NCBI GenBank assembly: GCA_963749535.1
Contig: CAVVNF010000038.1
Location: 1 to 47,563, forward strand
Source of the DNA: Chersky-299 sp963749535
Lineage (GTDB): Bacteria > Actinomycetota > Thermoleophilia > RBG-16-64-13
DNA length: 47,563 nucleotides
Direction of reading: 5' to 3'
In this document: positions 7,723-17,344 of the stretch, piece by piece
Position numbering within the stretch: position 1 is the stretch's first letter
Layout: each line of letters begins with the position of its first letter
Notes under the pieces: generated by a model
What the model was told of the DNA's origin: nothing
The model's database searches: none
What the model saw: the letters and a program-made list of their open reading frames with translations, nothing else
Made by a program: the position numbers and the translations under genes

Positions 7723-9841
7723 ATGACTTCCGAAACTCCGGAAAGAGATGTTGCTACCGATTGGGCCGCGGGAGCCAGGATCACCAAGAAGCGTGGTCTG
7801 GACTGGCATATGCTGGGCGAAGCAGCGCTGGACTCGTTTAGGAAGCTCGACCCCCGCAAAGAGATCAAGAACCCGGTTATGTTCGTGGTCTGGGTGGGCG
7901 CGCTACTCACCCTGGCGCTCTTCGTGCAGGCAGTAGCCGGGAAAGGGGAAGGCTCTCCCGGCTTCATCATTGCCGTCTCGCTCTGGCTGTGGTTCACGGT
8001 GATCTTCGCCAATTTCGCCGAAGCGGTGGCCGAAGGCCGGGGCAGGGCGCAAGCTGAGAGTCTGCGCAAGGCGCGCAAGGAGACCGTGGCCACGAAGCTG
8101 GTCGAAGCTCGCCGCGACGCCCCGAGCGAAGCGGTTTCGTCTGCTCTACTTCGCCGGGACGACCTGACCCTGGTGGAGGCCGGCGAGCTGATCCCGGCCG
8201 ATGGCGAGATAGTGGTGGGCGCGGCTTCGGTGGATGAGAGCGCCATCACCGGCGAGAGCGCCCCCGTGATCAGGGAGAGCGGGGGGGACCGCAGTGCGGT
8301 GACCGGGGGGACGAAAGTCCTCTCCGACTGGCTCATCGTCAAGGTGACCGCTGAGCCCGGTGAGACCTTCCTCGACCGCATGATATCGATGGTCGAGGGG
8401 GCGAAACGGCAGAAGACGCCCAATGAGATCGCCCTCAATATCCTCTTGGCGGGTCTGACCATAATCTTCCTGATCGTGGTGATCACCCTGCAACCTATGT
8501 CTCAGTACAGCGTCAATGCGAGTGGCAAGGGGACCGTAGTCTCCATCACCACTCTGGTGGCCCTGCTCGTCTGTCTGGCACCGACTACCATCGGCGCCCT
8601 GCTCTCTGCCATCGGCATCGCCGGCATGAACCGCCTGAGCCAGGCGAACGTGGTCGCCATGTCGGGACGGGCGGTCGAGGCGGCCGGTGACGTGGACGTG
8701 CTCTTGCTGGACAAGACCGGCACTATCACCCTCGGCAACCGACAGGCTACCGAGTTCATCCCGGCGCGCGGCGTCGAGATGAGCGAACTGGCTGATGCCG
8801 CCCAACTGGCTTCGCTCGCCGACGAGACGCCGGAGGGCCGCAGCATCGTGGTTCTTGCCAAGAAGGAGTACGGGCTGAGAGGCCGGGATGTCGTCGCACT
8901 AGGCGCCACCTTCGTTCCCTTCACCGCCCAGACCCGCATGAGTGGGGTCGACATGGAGGGGCGTCAGGTCCGCAAAGGCGCAGCGGACGCAGTGGAGGCC
9001 TATGTGGCGGCCCAGGGTGGGTCTTTCCCAGGGGAAGTCCGCGACGCCGTTGACGTGGTCGCCAAACAAGGTGGCACCCCTCTAGTAGTAGCCGACGGTC
9101 CGAAGGTATTGGGAGTCATCAACCTCAAAGACATCGTGAAGGGCGGGATCCGGGAACGGTTCCACGATCTGAGGAAGATGGGCATCAAGACGGTGATGAT
9201 CACGGGCGATAACCCGGTCACTGCCGCTTCCATCGCTGCCGAGGCCGGCGTGGATGACTTCCTGGCGGAGGCCACCCCGGAGGCGAAGCTCGCGCTTATC
9301 CGCCAGTATCAGGGAGACGGGCATTTGGTGGCAATGACCGGAGACGGCACCAACGACGCCCCGGCTCTGGCCCAGGCCGACGTGGCGGTGGCCATGAACA
9401 CCGGTACCCAAGCCGCCAAAGAAGCCGGCAATATGGTCGACCTGGATTCCAACCCTACCAAGCTGCTGGAGATCGTCCACATCGGTAAACAGACCCTTAT
9501 GACCCGAGGGTCGCTCACCACCTTCAGCATCGCCAACGACATCGCCAAGTACTTCGCCATCATCCCGGCGGCCTTCGCCGCCACTTACCCGCAACTGAAC
9601 GCGCTCAACATCATGCACCTGGCTACGCCGCAGAGCGCGATCCTCTCCGCCGTGATATTCAACGCCATCGTCATCGTGTTCCTCATCCCACTGGCGCTGC
9701 GCGGAGTCAAATACAAGCCGCGTGCCGCCAGCGCTCTCCTGCGGAACAATCTCTTGATATACGGCCTCGGTGAGGTTAGTGGTGCCGTTCGTGGGCATCA
9801 AGATCATCGACCTCATCCTGCACTCTCTCCGTCTCGTGTAG
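7723..9841 (+). CDS. kdpB: KdpB, P-type ATPase subunit (one 3' frameshift)
   Basis: KdpB hydrolyses ATP to drive K+ uptake. The actuator motif TGES lies at residues 176-179, the phosphorylation site DKTGT at D330, and the hinge motifs MITGDN and GDGTNDAPAL follow. The conserved frame ends near 9770. The natural C-terminus VVPFVGIKIIDLILHSLRLV and a TAG at 9839-9841 lie in the next frame, so one extra base is present around 9770-9778. As written, the shifted frame runs without a stop into kdpC and mimics a KdpB-KdpC fusion of 904 residues. The fusion is almost certainly an artefact of this indel, because kdpC has its own ATG at 9853. A GAGAGACCTCAAG stretch precedes the start. Confidence 0.93.
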
Positions 9842-9852
9842 GGGAAGCACTC

Positions 9853-10453
9853 ATGCTGAAGATGCTAAGGCAAAGTCTCGTAGTCCTGGTGGCACTCACC
9901 GTGATCACCGGGATCATCTATCCCTTGGCCGTGACCGGGATCGCGAGGGGCGTATTCCCCCACAAGGCGGCCGGGAGCCTCATCACCCAGAAGGGCACGG
10001 CTGTCGGCTCCAGTCTCATCGGCCAACCTTTCAGCGATCCCAAGTATTTCTGGTCCAGGCCGTCCGCCACCAGTCCCGAGCCGTACAACGGAGCCGCTTC
10101 TTCCGGCTCCAACTTGGGGCCCACCAACCCTGCTCTTCTGAAGGCGATCCAGCAGCGGATCGCGGCGCTGCGCGCGGCGGATCCCGGCAACACGCAGCCC
10201 GTGCCCATCGACCTCGTGACCGCTTCAGGTAGCGGGCTCGATCCCGACATCAGTCCGGCAGCCGCTTACTATCAAGCCGGGAGGGTCGCTCGCGCGCGGG
10301 GTCTGAGCCTCGACGGATGTCGAGGCGCTCATTGCTCGGTTCACCGAAGGCCGCCAACTGGGGATTCTCGGCGACCCGCGAGTGAACGTCGTACAGCTCA
10401 ACTTGGCGCTGGACTCGCTTGCGAACACGGCCGTTAACCCGTCCAGCACGTAA
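9853..10453 (+). CDS. kdpC: KdpC, potassium ATPase accessory subunit (one frameshift)
   Basis: The protein has one N-terminal membrane helix (SLVVLVALTVITGIIYPLAV) and then the KdpC signature segments, including GSSLIGQPFSDPKYFWSRPS and SGSGLDPDISPAAAYYQAGR. KdpC assists ATP binding by KdpB. The frame breaks near 10316, and the native C-terminus continues one frame over (DVEALIARFTEGRQLGILGD, then DPRVNVVQLNLALDSLA) to TAA at 10451-10453. Restoring one base gives a protein of about 200 residues, normal for the family. It lies 11 bases after the true kdpB stop and 18 bases before kdpD. Confidence 0.9.
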
Positions 10454-10471
10454 CTCTGCTAAGTTGGCTTC

Positions 10472-13199
10472 ATGGAACAGAGCCGACCGGACCCGGATAA
10501 GCTTCTCGAGCAGATCAGGGCTGATGAGTCCCGCCTGAGCCGCGGAAAACTCAAGATCTTCTTCGGCTACGTGGCTGGCGTCGGCAAGACCTACGCCATG
10601 CTCGAGGCCGCGCAGCGGCTGGCGGCCAGGCCGGCGACGATGTCGTCGTGGGCTACGTGGAGCCCCACGGCCGGCCGGAGACCGAGATGCTCCTGGAGGG
10701 GCTGGAGATCCTGCCGCCGCTGGACGGTGGAGCTATCGCGGCCTCGACCTCAAGGAGTTCGACCTCGACGCGGCCCTCTCCCGCCATCCTGCCCTCCTGC
10801 TCGTGGACGAGCTGGCGCATACGCAACGCCCCGGGCTTGCGCCACGCCAAACGGTGGCAGGACGTCCAGGAACTGCTGGCCGCCGGCATCGACGTCTACA
10901 CGACGCTCAACGTCCAGCACCTGGAGAGCCTCAACGACATCGTCTCCCAGATCACCGGCGTTCACGTCCGCGAGACCGTGCCCGATACCGTCTTCGACGA
11001 GGCGGATTCGGTGGAGATCGTGGACCTGCCGCCCGACGAGCTGCTGGAGCGGCTACGCGAAGGCAAGGTATACATGCCCGGCTCAAGCCGAGCGGGCGAT
11101 GGAGAGCTTCTTCAAAGGCCCAAACCTCGGCGCCTTGCGCGAGATCACCCTCCGGCGGACTGCCGATCGCGTCCATGCGCATGTGGAGACCTCACGCCTT
11201 GCCTCCGCAGGCCCGCGCCAGACCTGGGCCACCACCGAGACCCTCCTTGTCTGCATCGGCCCCAGCCCGACATCGGCGAAAGTGATCCGTACCTCAAAGC
11301 GCCTGGCCGGATCCCTCAACGCTCGGTGGATCGCGGCAAGCGTCGAGACGTCGCGCGCGGGCAGCCCCAGCAGCGAGCAACGCACCCGGCTTCTCGAGAA
11401 CGTCAGACTCGCCGAACGTCTTGGGGCCGAGACGGCCACGCTCTCGGGGGAAGACATCGCCGAGGAGATCGTCAGCTACGCTCGGGCGCAGAACGTGACC
11501 AAGATCGTGATCGGGAAGACGGCCGAGCCCCGCTTGAGGCGGCTGCTTCGCGGGAGTGTGGTCGACGATCTGCTGGAGCTGAGCAGTGGGATCGACGTCT
11601 ACGTGATTCAGGGCGCGCCCGACTCGACGGCCCGAATGCGCCGCCGTCGGCGATTCGGCCGGCCTGAGAGGTCGACCGGCTATCTCTGGGCGCTCGCGGG
11701 CGTCGTCCTCGCAGGCCTCGTCGCCTGGATCTTCAAGGCCCTCGGATTGGCAGAGACCAACCAAGCGATCGTCTTTCTGTTGGCGGTCGCGGTAGTCGCG
11801 TCTCGTTTCGGACTGGGGCCAGGGATCACCGCCGCGGTCGCCGGGGTCTTGGCTTTCGACTTCTTCTTCGTCCCTCCGCGTTTCACGTTCGCGGTGCAGG
11901 ACTTCCAGTATGTGATCACCCTCGTCGTCATGCTCGTCGTGGCGCTCCTCGCCGGGACGCTAGCAGCTAGGGTGCGTCGCCAGGTGCTGACCGCCCGAAG
12001 CCGGGAGGGCAGGCTGGAGGCCCTGTATCGCCTCAGCCGCGAGCTCTCCGCAGTGTCGGGCGTGCACCAGCTGGCGGCAACCGCCGAGCGGGAAGTCTCC
12101 GCGATGTTCGGCAGCGCCGTCGCGATCTACCTGCCACGAGAAAGCCGCCGGCTCGAGCCCGTGGTCTCCTCCACGAGTCAGACCGAGCTGGGGCAACGGG
12201 AGATCGCCGTGGCGACGTGGGCGTACGAGCATGGAGAGCTGGCGGGCAACGCCACGGACACCCTGCCCGACGCTCGGCTACCTCTATCTGCCCATGATCA
12301 CACCGCGGGGCACGGCCGGAGTGCTGGCGGTGACTCCCCCCGAAGGCGAAGCGCTTCTTTCTCCGGACAACAGGCAACTCCTGGAGACCCTGGCCACTCA
12401 GATCGGCTTGGCTATCGAGCGCGACGAGTTGGCCGAGCAGACCCGTTGCGCTCTGGTTGAGATGGAGACGGAGCGTCTGCGGAGCTCGCTGCTCAGCTCG
12501 GTATCGCACGATCTGCGGACGCCTCTGGCGGTCATCTCCGGCGCCAGCAGCACCCTTTTGGAGTTGGGCGACGGGGGAGACGCGGCGACCCGTCATGAAT
12601 TGCTCAAGGAGGTCTGGGAGGAGTCCAATCGCCTGGCACGTCTGGTTGACAACCTGCTGAGCATGACGAGGCTGGACGCGGGATCGATCCAGGTGGAGAA
12701 GCAGTGGTATCCGGTGGAGGACGTCATCGGTTCGGCTCTTGGGCGGCTCCGAAAGGAGTTGGCCGGTCGAAAGGTCAACAAGCTTCTTCCCGCCGATCTG
12801 CCATTGGTGCCCCTGGACGGCGTCCTCATCGAGCAGGTGCTGGTGAATCTGTTGGAGAACGCCGTCCGCTACGCCGATCCGGGTACCGCCATCGACATCT
12901 CCGCGCGGGCGGAGGACGACGGGGTGGTGATCGCCGTCGCCGACCGGGGACCGGGCCTGGCCGAGGGCGAGGAGGTCAGGGTCTTCGAGAAGCTCTTCCG
13001 GGGAGCTGCCTCCGCGAACAGCGCCGAAAGAGGGGTCGGATTGGGCCTCGCCATCGCCCGGGCGATCGTGGAGGCGCACGGAGGCGGTATCTGGGCCGAG
13101 AATCGCACCGGGGGAGGGGCCGCGTTCTCCTTCCGTCTGCCGCTGGAGGGACTGCCCCCGGACATGGAGATGCGCGAACAACAGGAGGCCTGCGGGTGA
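10472..13199 (+). CDS. kdpD: KdpD, osmosensitive K+ sensor histidine kinase (several frameshifts)
   Basis: The pieces add up to about 909 codons, full KdpD length. In order they are the KdpD N-domain with Walker A GVAGVGKT-like sequence (GYVAGVGKT, residues 32-40), a USP-like region (TETLLVCIGPSPTSAKVIRT), four membrane helices around 11690-11970, a GAF-like part, the histidine box SHDLRTPL near 12505, and the ATPase boxes NLLENAVRYAD, DRGPG and GVGLGLAIA. Frame changes occur near 10635, 10740, 10830, 11090 and 12280, and conserved sequence resumes at once after each. Five independent mutations in one otherwise well-conserved gene are less likely than local sequence errors. The TGA overlaps the kdpE GTG. 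Confidence 0.85.
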
Positions 13200-13915
13200 G
13201 CGCCAAAGAAACGGCTGCCATGACGGCACAGGTCCTGGTGATCGAGGACGACGCCCCTATCAGGCGTTTTCTGCAGGCGGCACTCGAGAATCAGGGCTAC
13301 GAGGTAGCCGAAGCCGAGTCCGGCCGCCAGGGCTTGGAACGGATACTTTCTCGGATGCCGGATCTTGTTGTGTTGGATCTGGGGCTTCCGGATATGGACG
13401 GCATGGAGATCATCGGTCGGGTCCGCGAGTGGTCGCTGGTACCCATCGTCATCCTCTCGGCGCGCGGCCAGGAGAACGACAAAGTGAACGCTCTCAATGC
13501 CGGAGCCGACGATTACTTGACCAAGCCTTTCGGGGTGCCCGAGCTCCTGGCAAGGATCCGAGTGGCGCTGCGGCATGCGGCCGTGCTCAAGGCCGGGGGC
13601 CAGAATGAGTCCTCTCGGTTTCAGGTGGGGGAACTGGTGGTGGATCTCGGGAGCAGGCGCGTGTTCGTGGGCGGGACCGAGGTGCATCTGACCCCGATCG
13701 AATACCGGCTTCTCACAACGTTTGTCCGCAATCCGGGGAAGGTCCTGACGCATCGTTATCTCTTGCAGGAAGTGTGGGGACCGGGTTGCCTTAATCAGAC
13801 TCACTACCCTCGGATGTACGTGGCCAGCCTGCGGCACAAGCTGGAAGACGATCCCGCGGAGCCGCGGTACCTGCTCACCGAGCAGGGCGTGGGCTACAGG
13901 CTCGCTGAGGAATAG
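13196..13915 (+). CDS. kdpE: KdpE, OmpR-family response regulator
   Basis: The protein has a receiver domain with acidic pocket E17-D18-D19, phospho-acceptor D61 (VVLDLGLPD) and the switch lysine in DDYLTKPFG. A winged-helix C-terminal domain (LTPIEYRLLTTFVRNPGKVL, then a segment ending QGVGYRLAEE) follows. It activates kdpFABC when phosphorylated by KdpD. I chose the GTG at 13196 because AGGAGG (13183-13188) sits seven bases upstream and the codon overlaps the kdpD stop (GTGA). An ATG at 13220 is the alternative. Its 3' end overlaps the convergent VOC gene by 41 bases. Confidence 0.95.
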   Translation: MSAKETAAMTAQVLVIEDDAPIRRFLQAALENQGYEVAEAESGRQGLERILSRMPDLVVLDLGLPDMDGMEIIGRVREWSLVPIVILSARGQENDKVNALNAGADDYLTKPFGVPELLARIRVALRHAAVLKAGGQNESSRFQVGELVVDLGSRRVFVGGTEVHLTPIEYRLLTTFVRNPGKVLTHRYLLQEVWGPGCLNQTHYPRMYVASLRHKLEDDPAEPRYLLTEQGVGYRLAEE

Positions 13916-14453
13916 CAGGCACGGGGCCCGGGCGAGTGGTCCGTTTGTCCGCGTAGGTTGACGCTGCGAGGGTGCTGTTATTCGCCGCTGCTAGAGGCTC
14001 TACTTCGACAAGCTCGACCACGATTCCGTCCGGATCGCGAAGATAGCACCATTTCCACACCGGGCGGCCTGGGTCGTGGATGACGCGCACAGGTGAATGG
14101 AACTCCACGCCGGCGGCGATCAAGCGTTCCCGCTCTGCCTCGATGTCGTGGACGGCGATGGCCAGATGCCCCGAGCCTGCGACCGACGGGTCGCCGTGGT
14201 ACGGTTCGGAGACAGGGTTTCGATACTGGATGAACTCGATCCCTGTGCCACTCAGCTCCATGTGGACCAGCCTGATGTCTGCGTCCTCCTGCTGCCGGCT
14301 GATTCCGGTGCCGAGGAGAGCTGTCCCCAGTTGTGGAGCGTCTCGGTGCTTGTGCGACACCAACTTGAAGCCCAGCAGGCGCTGGTAGAAGTCCACCGTC
14401 CGATCCAAGTCGGTGACGGTGAAGCTCGCGTGGTGCAGTTTGACGATAGTCAC
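13875..14453 (-). CDS. VOC (glyoxalase/bleomycin-resistance fold) family protein
   Basis: The protein shows a paired beta-alpha-beta-beta-beta fold. It starts KLHHASFTVTDLDRTVDFYQ, with the first metal-type histidine in the LHHAS strand. It continues with a middle strand ending ELSGTGIEFIQY, a second module starting GSGHLAIAVHDIEAERERLI and the closing strand YLRDPDGIVVELVEVEP. Those positions carry the H/E/H/E ligands typical of glyoxalase-like or methylmalonyl-CoA-epimerase-like enzymes. The substrate cannot be told. GTG at 14453 is preferred (GGAG five bases upstream) over the ATG at 14471. The tail beyond EVEP (about 30 residues, ending SPRPAR) overlaps kdpE and is probably not part of the fold. 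Confidence 0.85.
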   Translation of the reverse strand: MTIVKLHHASFTVTDLDRTVDFYQRLLGFKLVSHKHRDAPQLGTALLGTGISRQQEDADIRLVHMELSGTGIEFIQYRNPVSEPYHGDPSVAGSGHLAIAVHDIEAERERLIAAGVEFHSPVRVIHDPGRPVWKWCYLRDPDGIVVELVEVEPLAAANNSTLAASTYADKRTTRPGPVPAIPQRACSPRPAR

Positions 14454-14544
14454 TCTTGCTCCATTTCGCATTCTTCCGAGAGCTGTCGCTCACGTCCCGC
14501 CATGGTCTCACGTCAGGCCGGGTTGGGCGACCCATCGTCAGCAC

Positions 14545-14572
14545 TTGACTACTATTAACTTATTAGTATAAT
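14545..14572 (+). promoter_or_regulatory. Sigma-70-type promoter overlapping a palindromic operator
   Basis: TTGACT (14545-14550), a 16-base spacer and TATAAT (14567-14572) make a near-consensus promoter in an AT-rich island. The spacer and -10 are covered by the 19-base palindrome TACTATTAACTTATTAGTA (14550-14568), whose arms match at eight of nine positions. A repressor bound there would block RNA polymerase. PadR regulators usually repress their own operon, and the first gene downstream is a PadR gene, so autoregulation is likely. Confidence 0.75.
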
Positions 14573-14628
14573 TAGGTCATGTGTACTCTACCTACGAACT
14601 AGCATCGAGGCTTGGGGAGGCGAAGGAT

Positions 14629-15042
14629 TTGACTGACGAGCCGATGAACGTTGCGGCCGAGCCCCGGTCCGGGGATGCGGAGGATCCGGCGGCGAGCGTC
14701 CGCAAATTCCAAAAGGAGTTGAGCGCAGGCACGGTAGCCCTTGTCCTTCTGGCCCTACTCGACCGGACGACCGAACCCCTGTACGGATATCAGATCGCAA
14801 AGGAGCTCGAGGCGGCGTCGAACGGCGGGCTTCCGTTGAAGCAAGGCACGCTCTACCCGGTATTGCGGTCGCTCGAAGCCGGCGGGCTGTTGATGAGCCG
14901 GGTGGAGCCTTCGATAGCGGGCCCTCCGCGGCGGTACTACTCGATCACGGGCGTAGGCCGGCAGGTACTGGTGGCCTGGAGAGATGTGTGGACGTTAACG
15001 CGCGATTTCGTCAATGCGGTATTGGAGGGACACCTTGGCTAG
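14629..15042 (+). CDS. PadR-family transcriptional regulator
   Basis: The core is a winged helix of the PadR type: LVLLALLDRTTEPLYGYQIA, then GGLPLKQGTLYPVLRSLEAG with the conserved GTLYPxLxxLE recognition segment, then the wing PRRYYSITGVGRQVL. About 25 acidic or polar residues precede it. I chose TTG at 14629 because GGGGAGG (14614-14620) lies eight bases upstream. The GTG at 14581 would leave almost no leader, since the predicted transcription start is about 14579. It is followed by an overlapping membrane-protein gene, the usual arrangement in which the regulator controls its partner. Confidence 0.88.
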   Translation: MTDEPMNVAAEPRSGDAEDPAASVRKFQKELSAGTVALVLLALLDRTTEPLYGYQIAKELEAASNGGLPLKQGTLYPVLRSLEAGGLLMSRVEPSIAGPPRRYYSITGVGRQVLVAWRDVWTLTRDFVNAVLEGHLG

Positions 15043-16105
15043 CGACGTTGAGACGTATTTGAAAGAGCTTCGAGATGAGCTCGCGGAGGCAGACCCGGCG
15101 CTCGCGCAGGACGCTCTATTCGATACTGAAGAGCATCTTGCAGCCGAGCTTGCCGCCGCCCAAGCCAAAGCGGAGGGTGCCGCTTTCTACCCGAACGAGG
15201 CTTTCAGCGCTATCGTCGAGCGCTATGGCACACCCAAGGAAGTCGCGGCGGCCTACCTCGGCGCCGAGGGCATTGAAGGTCCGAGTCAGGCAAGGTCCGT
15301 CCTTAGGCCGCCGGCAGGACCAGCGGAAGCGACGTCCCGAGGCCAAGGACCCGAGCCGGGCGCGCCTGAGTTGCCGGCCATCGATCGCCAATCGGCCGCA
15401 GATGAATCCGCGAAGGTACCGGCGCCGGCGACGGGCGGATTGGCCGGAGACCTTCCTGGACAAGCGGTAGAGCCGGCTCGTCGTGGGCTGGCCGCGCGTT
15501 TCTTCGGCGTCGTCGGCGACGGTCGAACCTACGGAGCCCTCCTGTACTTGCTCCTGTCCCTCGCGACAGGTGTCTTCTACTTCACGGTCGTGGTGACTGG
15601 TATCTCCTTGGTGGGAGGTCTGCTGATATTGATCATCGGGGTTCCGCTCGCTCTCGCGTTCCTCGCCACGGTCCGCGCGCTGTCACTTGCGGAAGGACGT
15701 ATCGTCGAGAGTCTTCTAGGAGTCAGGATGCCGCGCCGCTCCCGTTCCGAGCCCCACATAAGCGGTCTGATGCCTCGGATACGCTTCTGGCTCAAAGACC
15801 GCCGCACCTGGACCGCCATGCTCTACATGGTGCTCCAACTGCCGCTCGGCGTGGCGTACTTCTGCGTGGCGGTCACCGGCCTGGCCGTAGGGCTGTGGCT
15901 CATTGCGATACCCTTCGTCCAGTTGATCACCGGGCACACCTACCTCAACATCAACAACACCGAGTACCTCATCAGTGGGTGGGTCATGCCCATCTCCGTG
16001 ATCGTGGGCGCACTGGTATTCGTGCTGATACTCCACCTCATCCGGCTTATCGGCAGGGCGCACGGCGACTACGCCAAGGCGATGCTCGTGCGGCTCGACC
16101 AATAA
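15035..16105 (+). CDS. PadR-coupled membrane protein with duplicated sensor-like domain
   Basis: The N-terminal part (DVETYLKELRDELAEADPAL, then ERYGTPKEVAAAYL) is the helical DUF1700/HAAS-like segment often coupled to PadR genes. A Pro/Ala-rich linker follows, then two related membrane modules. The first begins DGRTYGALLYLLLSLATGVF and the second DRRTWTAMLYMVLQLPLGVA; each has two helices and fits the putative sensor domain seen in actinobacterial histidine kinases. TTG at 15035 is the likely start: GGAGGG lies five bases upstream, and it overlaps the PadR stop by eight bases, implying translational coupling. The product has about 356 residues and no enzymatic motif. It probably senses envelope state or relays it to the regulator. 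Confidence 0.8.
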   Translation: MASDVETYLKELRDELAEADPALAQDALFDTEEHLAAELAAAQAKAEGAAFYPNEAFSAIVERYGTPKEVAAAYLGAEGIEGPSQARSVLRPPAGPAEATSRGQGPEPGAPELPAIDRQSAADESAKVPAPATGGLAGDLPGQAVEPARRGLAARFFGVVGDGRTYGALLYLLLSLATGVFYFTVVVTGISLVGGLLILIIGVPLALAFLATVRALSLAEGRIVESLLGVRMPRRSRSEPHISGLMPRIRFWLKDRRTWTAMLYMVLQLPLGVAYFCVAVTGLAVGLWLIAIPFVQLITGHTYLNINNTEYLISGWVMPISVIVGALVFVLILHLIRLIGRAHGDYAKAMLVRLDQ

Positions 16106-16136
16106 GGCCTTCGGAAGTCTTCGCCCAAATGAGTGA

Positions 16137-16172
16137 GCGCGACAGGCACTTGATTCCAGGTGCCTGCCGCGC
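16137..16172. terminator. Strong hairpin between convergent genes
   Basis: A 15-base left arm (16137-16151, GCGCGACAGGCACTT) pairs with 16158-16172 (AGGTGCCTGCCGCGC) at 13 of 15 positions around a six-base loop. It lies between the stop of the PadR-coupled membrane protein and that of the CDF transporter and touches the latter. There is no T-run, as is common for terminators in high-GC genomes. Confidence 0.65.
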
Positions 16173-17125
16173 TACTCGACTTCCGCGGGCTCCCCGAAGT
16201 CGATCTCGCAACTGCTGCCGGCGCAACTGCCGCCGAACAGCTCGAGTTCCAACGTTACGTGACCGATGCCGAAACGGTCGGCGAGCATGTTCTTGACCTT
16301 GGTCAGCAACGGTGTCGTCTCAGACAACGCGGCCTCTTCCGCCTCGATGTGTGCCGAGAGCGCCAGATCGTTGGAAGAGATCGACCAGATATGAAGATCG
16401 TGGACTCCTCGCACTCCCGGCACGTCCAGAATCGCCCGGTCGACCTCAGAGAATTCAAGCCCTTCGGGCGTCCCCTCCATGAGGACGGCCACCGTGCTCC
16501 GGATGATCTCGAAAGCCTCGCGACCGATCCACAAGGACACCAGGATAGAGACGATGGGGTCAGCGTACGGCCAGTTGGTCGTGTATACGATGGCGCCGCT
16601 GACCATGACGCCGAAGCTGGTGAACGCGTCGCCGACGAGATGTAGAAACGCGGACCGCAGGTTGAGGTCTTTCGTGCGCGATCTCACGAGCAGCGCTGCG
16701 ACGAGGTTGGCGACTAGGCCCGCTGCCGCGAATCCGATGACGAGGAGCCCGTGCACCGACTGGGGGTGGATAATGCGGCGGATCGCCTCGATGACGATGT
16801 AGACGGAGATCGCCACGAGGACGGTGGAATTGAACAGCGCCACGAGGATCTCGGCACGCTTGTACGCGAAGGTGCGACGGGGCGTAGGGGAGCGCGTGCC
16901 GAGGCGGACCGCCCAGTAGCTCAGCCCCAGTGCGACCACGTCGCTGAAGTTGTGCGCCGCGTCGGACAGCAAGCCCAAGCTGTTGGCCAGCAGCCCGCCG
17001 ATCACCTGAAGCACGGTGATCAGCAGGTTGAGCGCAAGGCTCAGCAGCAACCGCGAGCCGGAAGTCCCTTCGGCCACATGCCCGTGATCGTGGCCCTGAT
17101 GGTCATGTGATGAATGTGAGTGCAT
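16172..17125 (-). CDS. Cation diffusion facilitator (CzcD/ZitB-like zinc exporter)
   Basis: The ATG at 17125 begins a His-rich cytoplasmic tail (MHSHSSHDHQGHDHGH). Six membrane helices follow. The intramembrane metal site shows the CDF pattern HxxxD twice: SDAAHNFSDVVALG in helix 2 and HLVGDAFTS in helix 5. The C-terminal cytoplasmic domain (VPGVRGVHDLHIWSISSNDL) is the usual dimerising fold. The last residues add a Cys pair (GGSCAGSSCEIDF), a possible extra metal site. It exports Zn2+ or similar divalent ions in exchange for protons. A longer frame upstream to 17215 lacks family similarity. Confidence 0.93.
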   Translation of the reverse strand: MHSHSSHDHQGHDHGHVAEGTSGSRLLLSLALNLLITVLQVIGGLLANSLGLLSDAAHNFSDVVALGLSYWAVRLGTRSPTPRRTFAYKRAEILVALFNSTVLVAISVYIVIEAIRRIIHPQSVHGLLVIGFAAAGLVANLVAALLVRSRTKDLNLRSAFLHLVGDAFTSFGVMVSGAIVYTTNWPYADPIVSILVSLWIGREAFEIIRSTVAVLMEGTPEGLEFSEVDRAILDVPGVRGVHDLHIWSISSNDLALSAHIEAEEAALSETTPLLTKVKNMLADRFGIGHVTLELELFGGSCAGSSCEIDFGEPAEVE

Positions 17126-17344
17126 TAGGCGCCGGAACCATGGTATGGCGTATCTGCCCCCGGCTGCAACCCCGCCGCCCGGGGCAGCATAGCCACGAGC
17201 GCGGCTAGGTGCCAATTGTCCCTGCCTGCGTTGACCTTCGACACGAACGGAAGAAGCCGCTCGGTCGCGAGTGTGGGCGCCTGGCTTACTGTCACGATCG
17301 GTTCATTGCGCTCGGCCGTGCCAGACCTCCAACGACGACGGGTG

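Noticed and set aside
7723..10437. A natural KdpB-KdpC fusion protein
   Set aside because: The conserved KdpB end and TAG stop are in the neighbouring frame and kdpC has its own start, so a one-base insertion explains the open frame.
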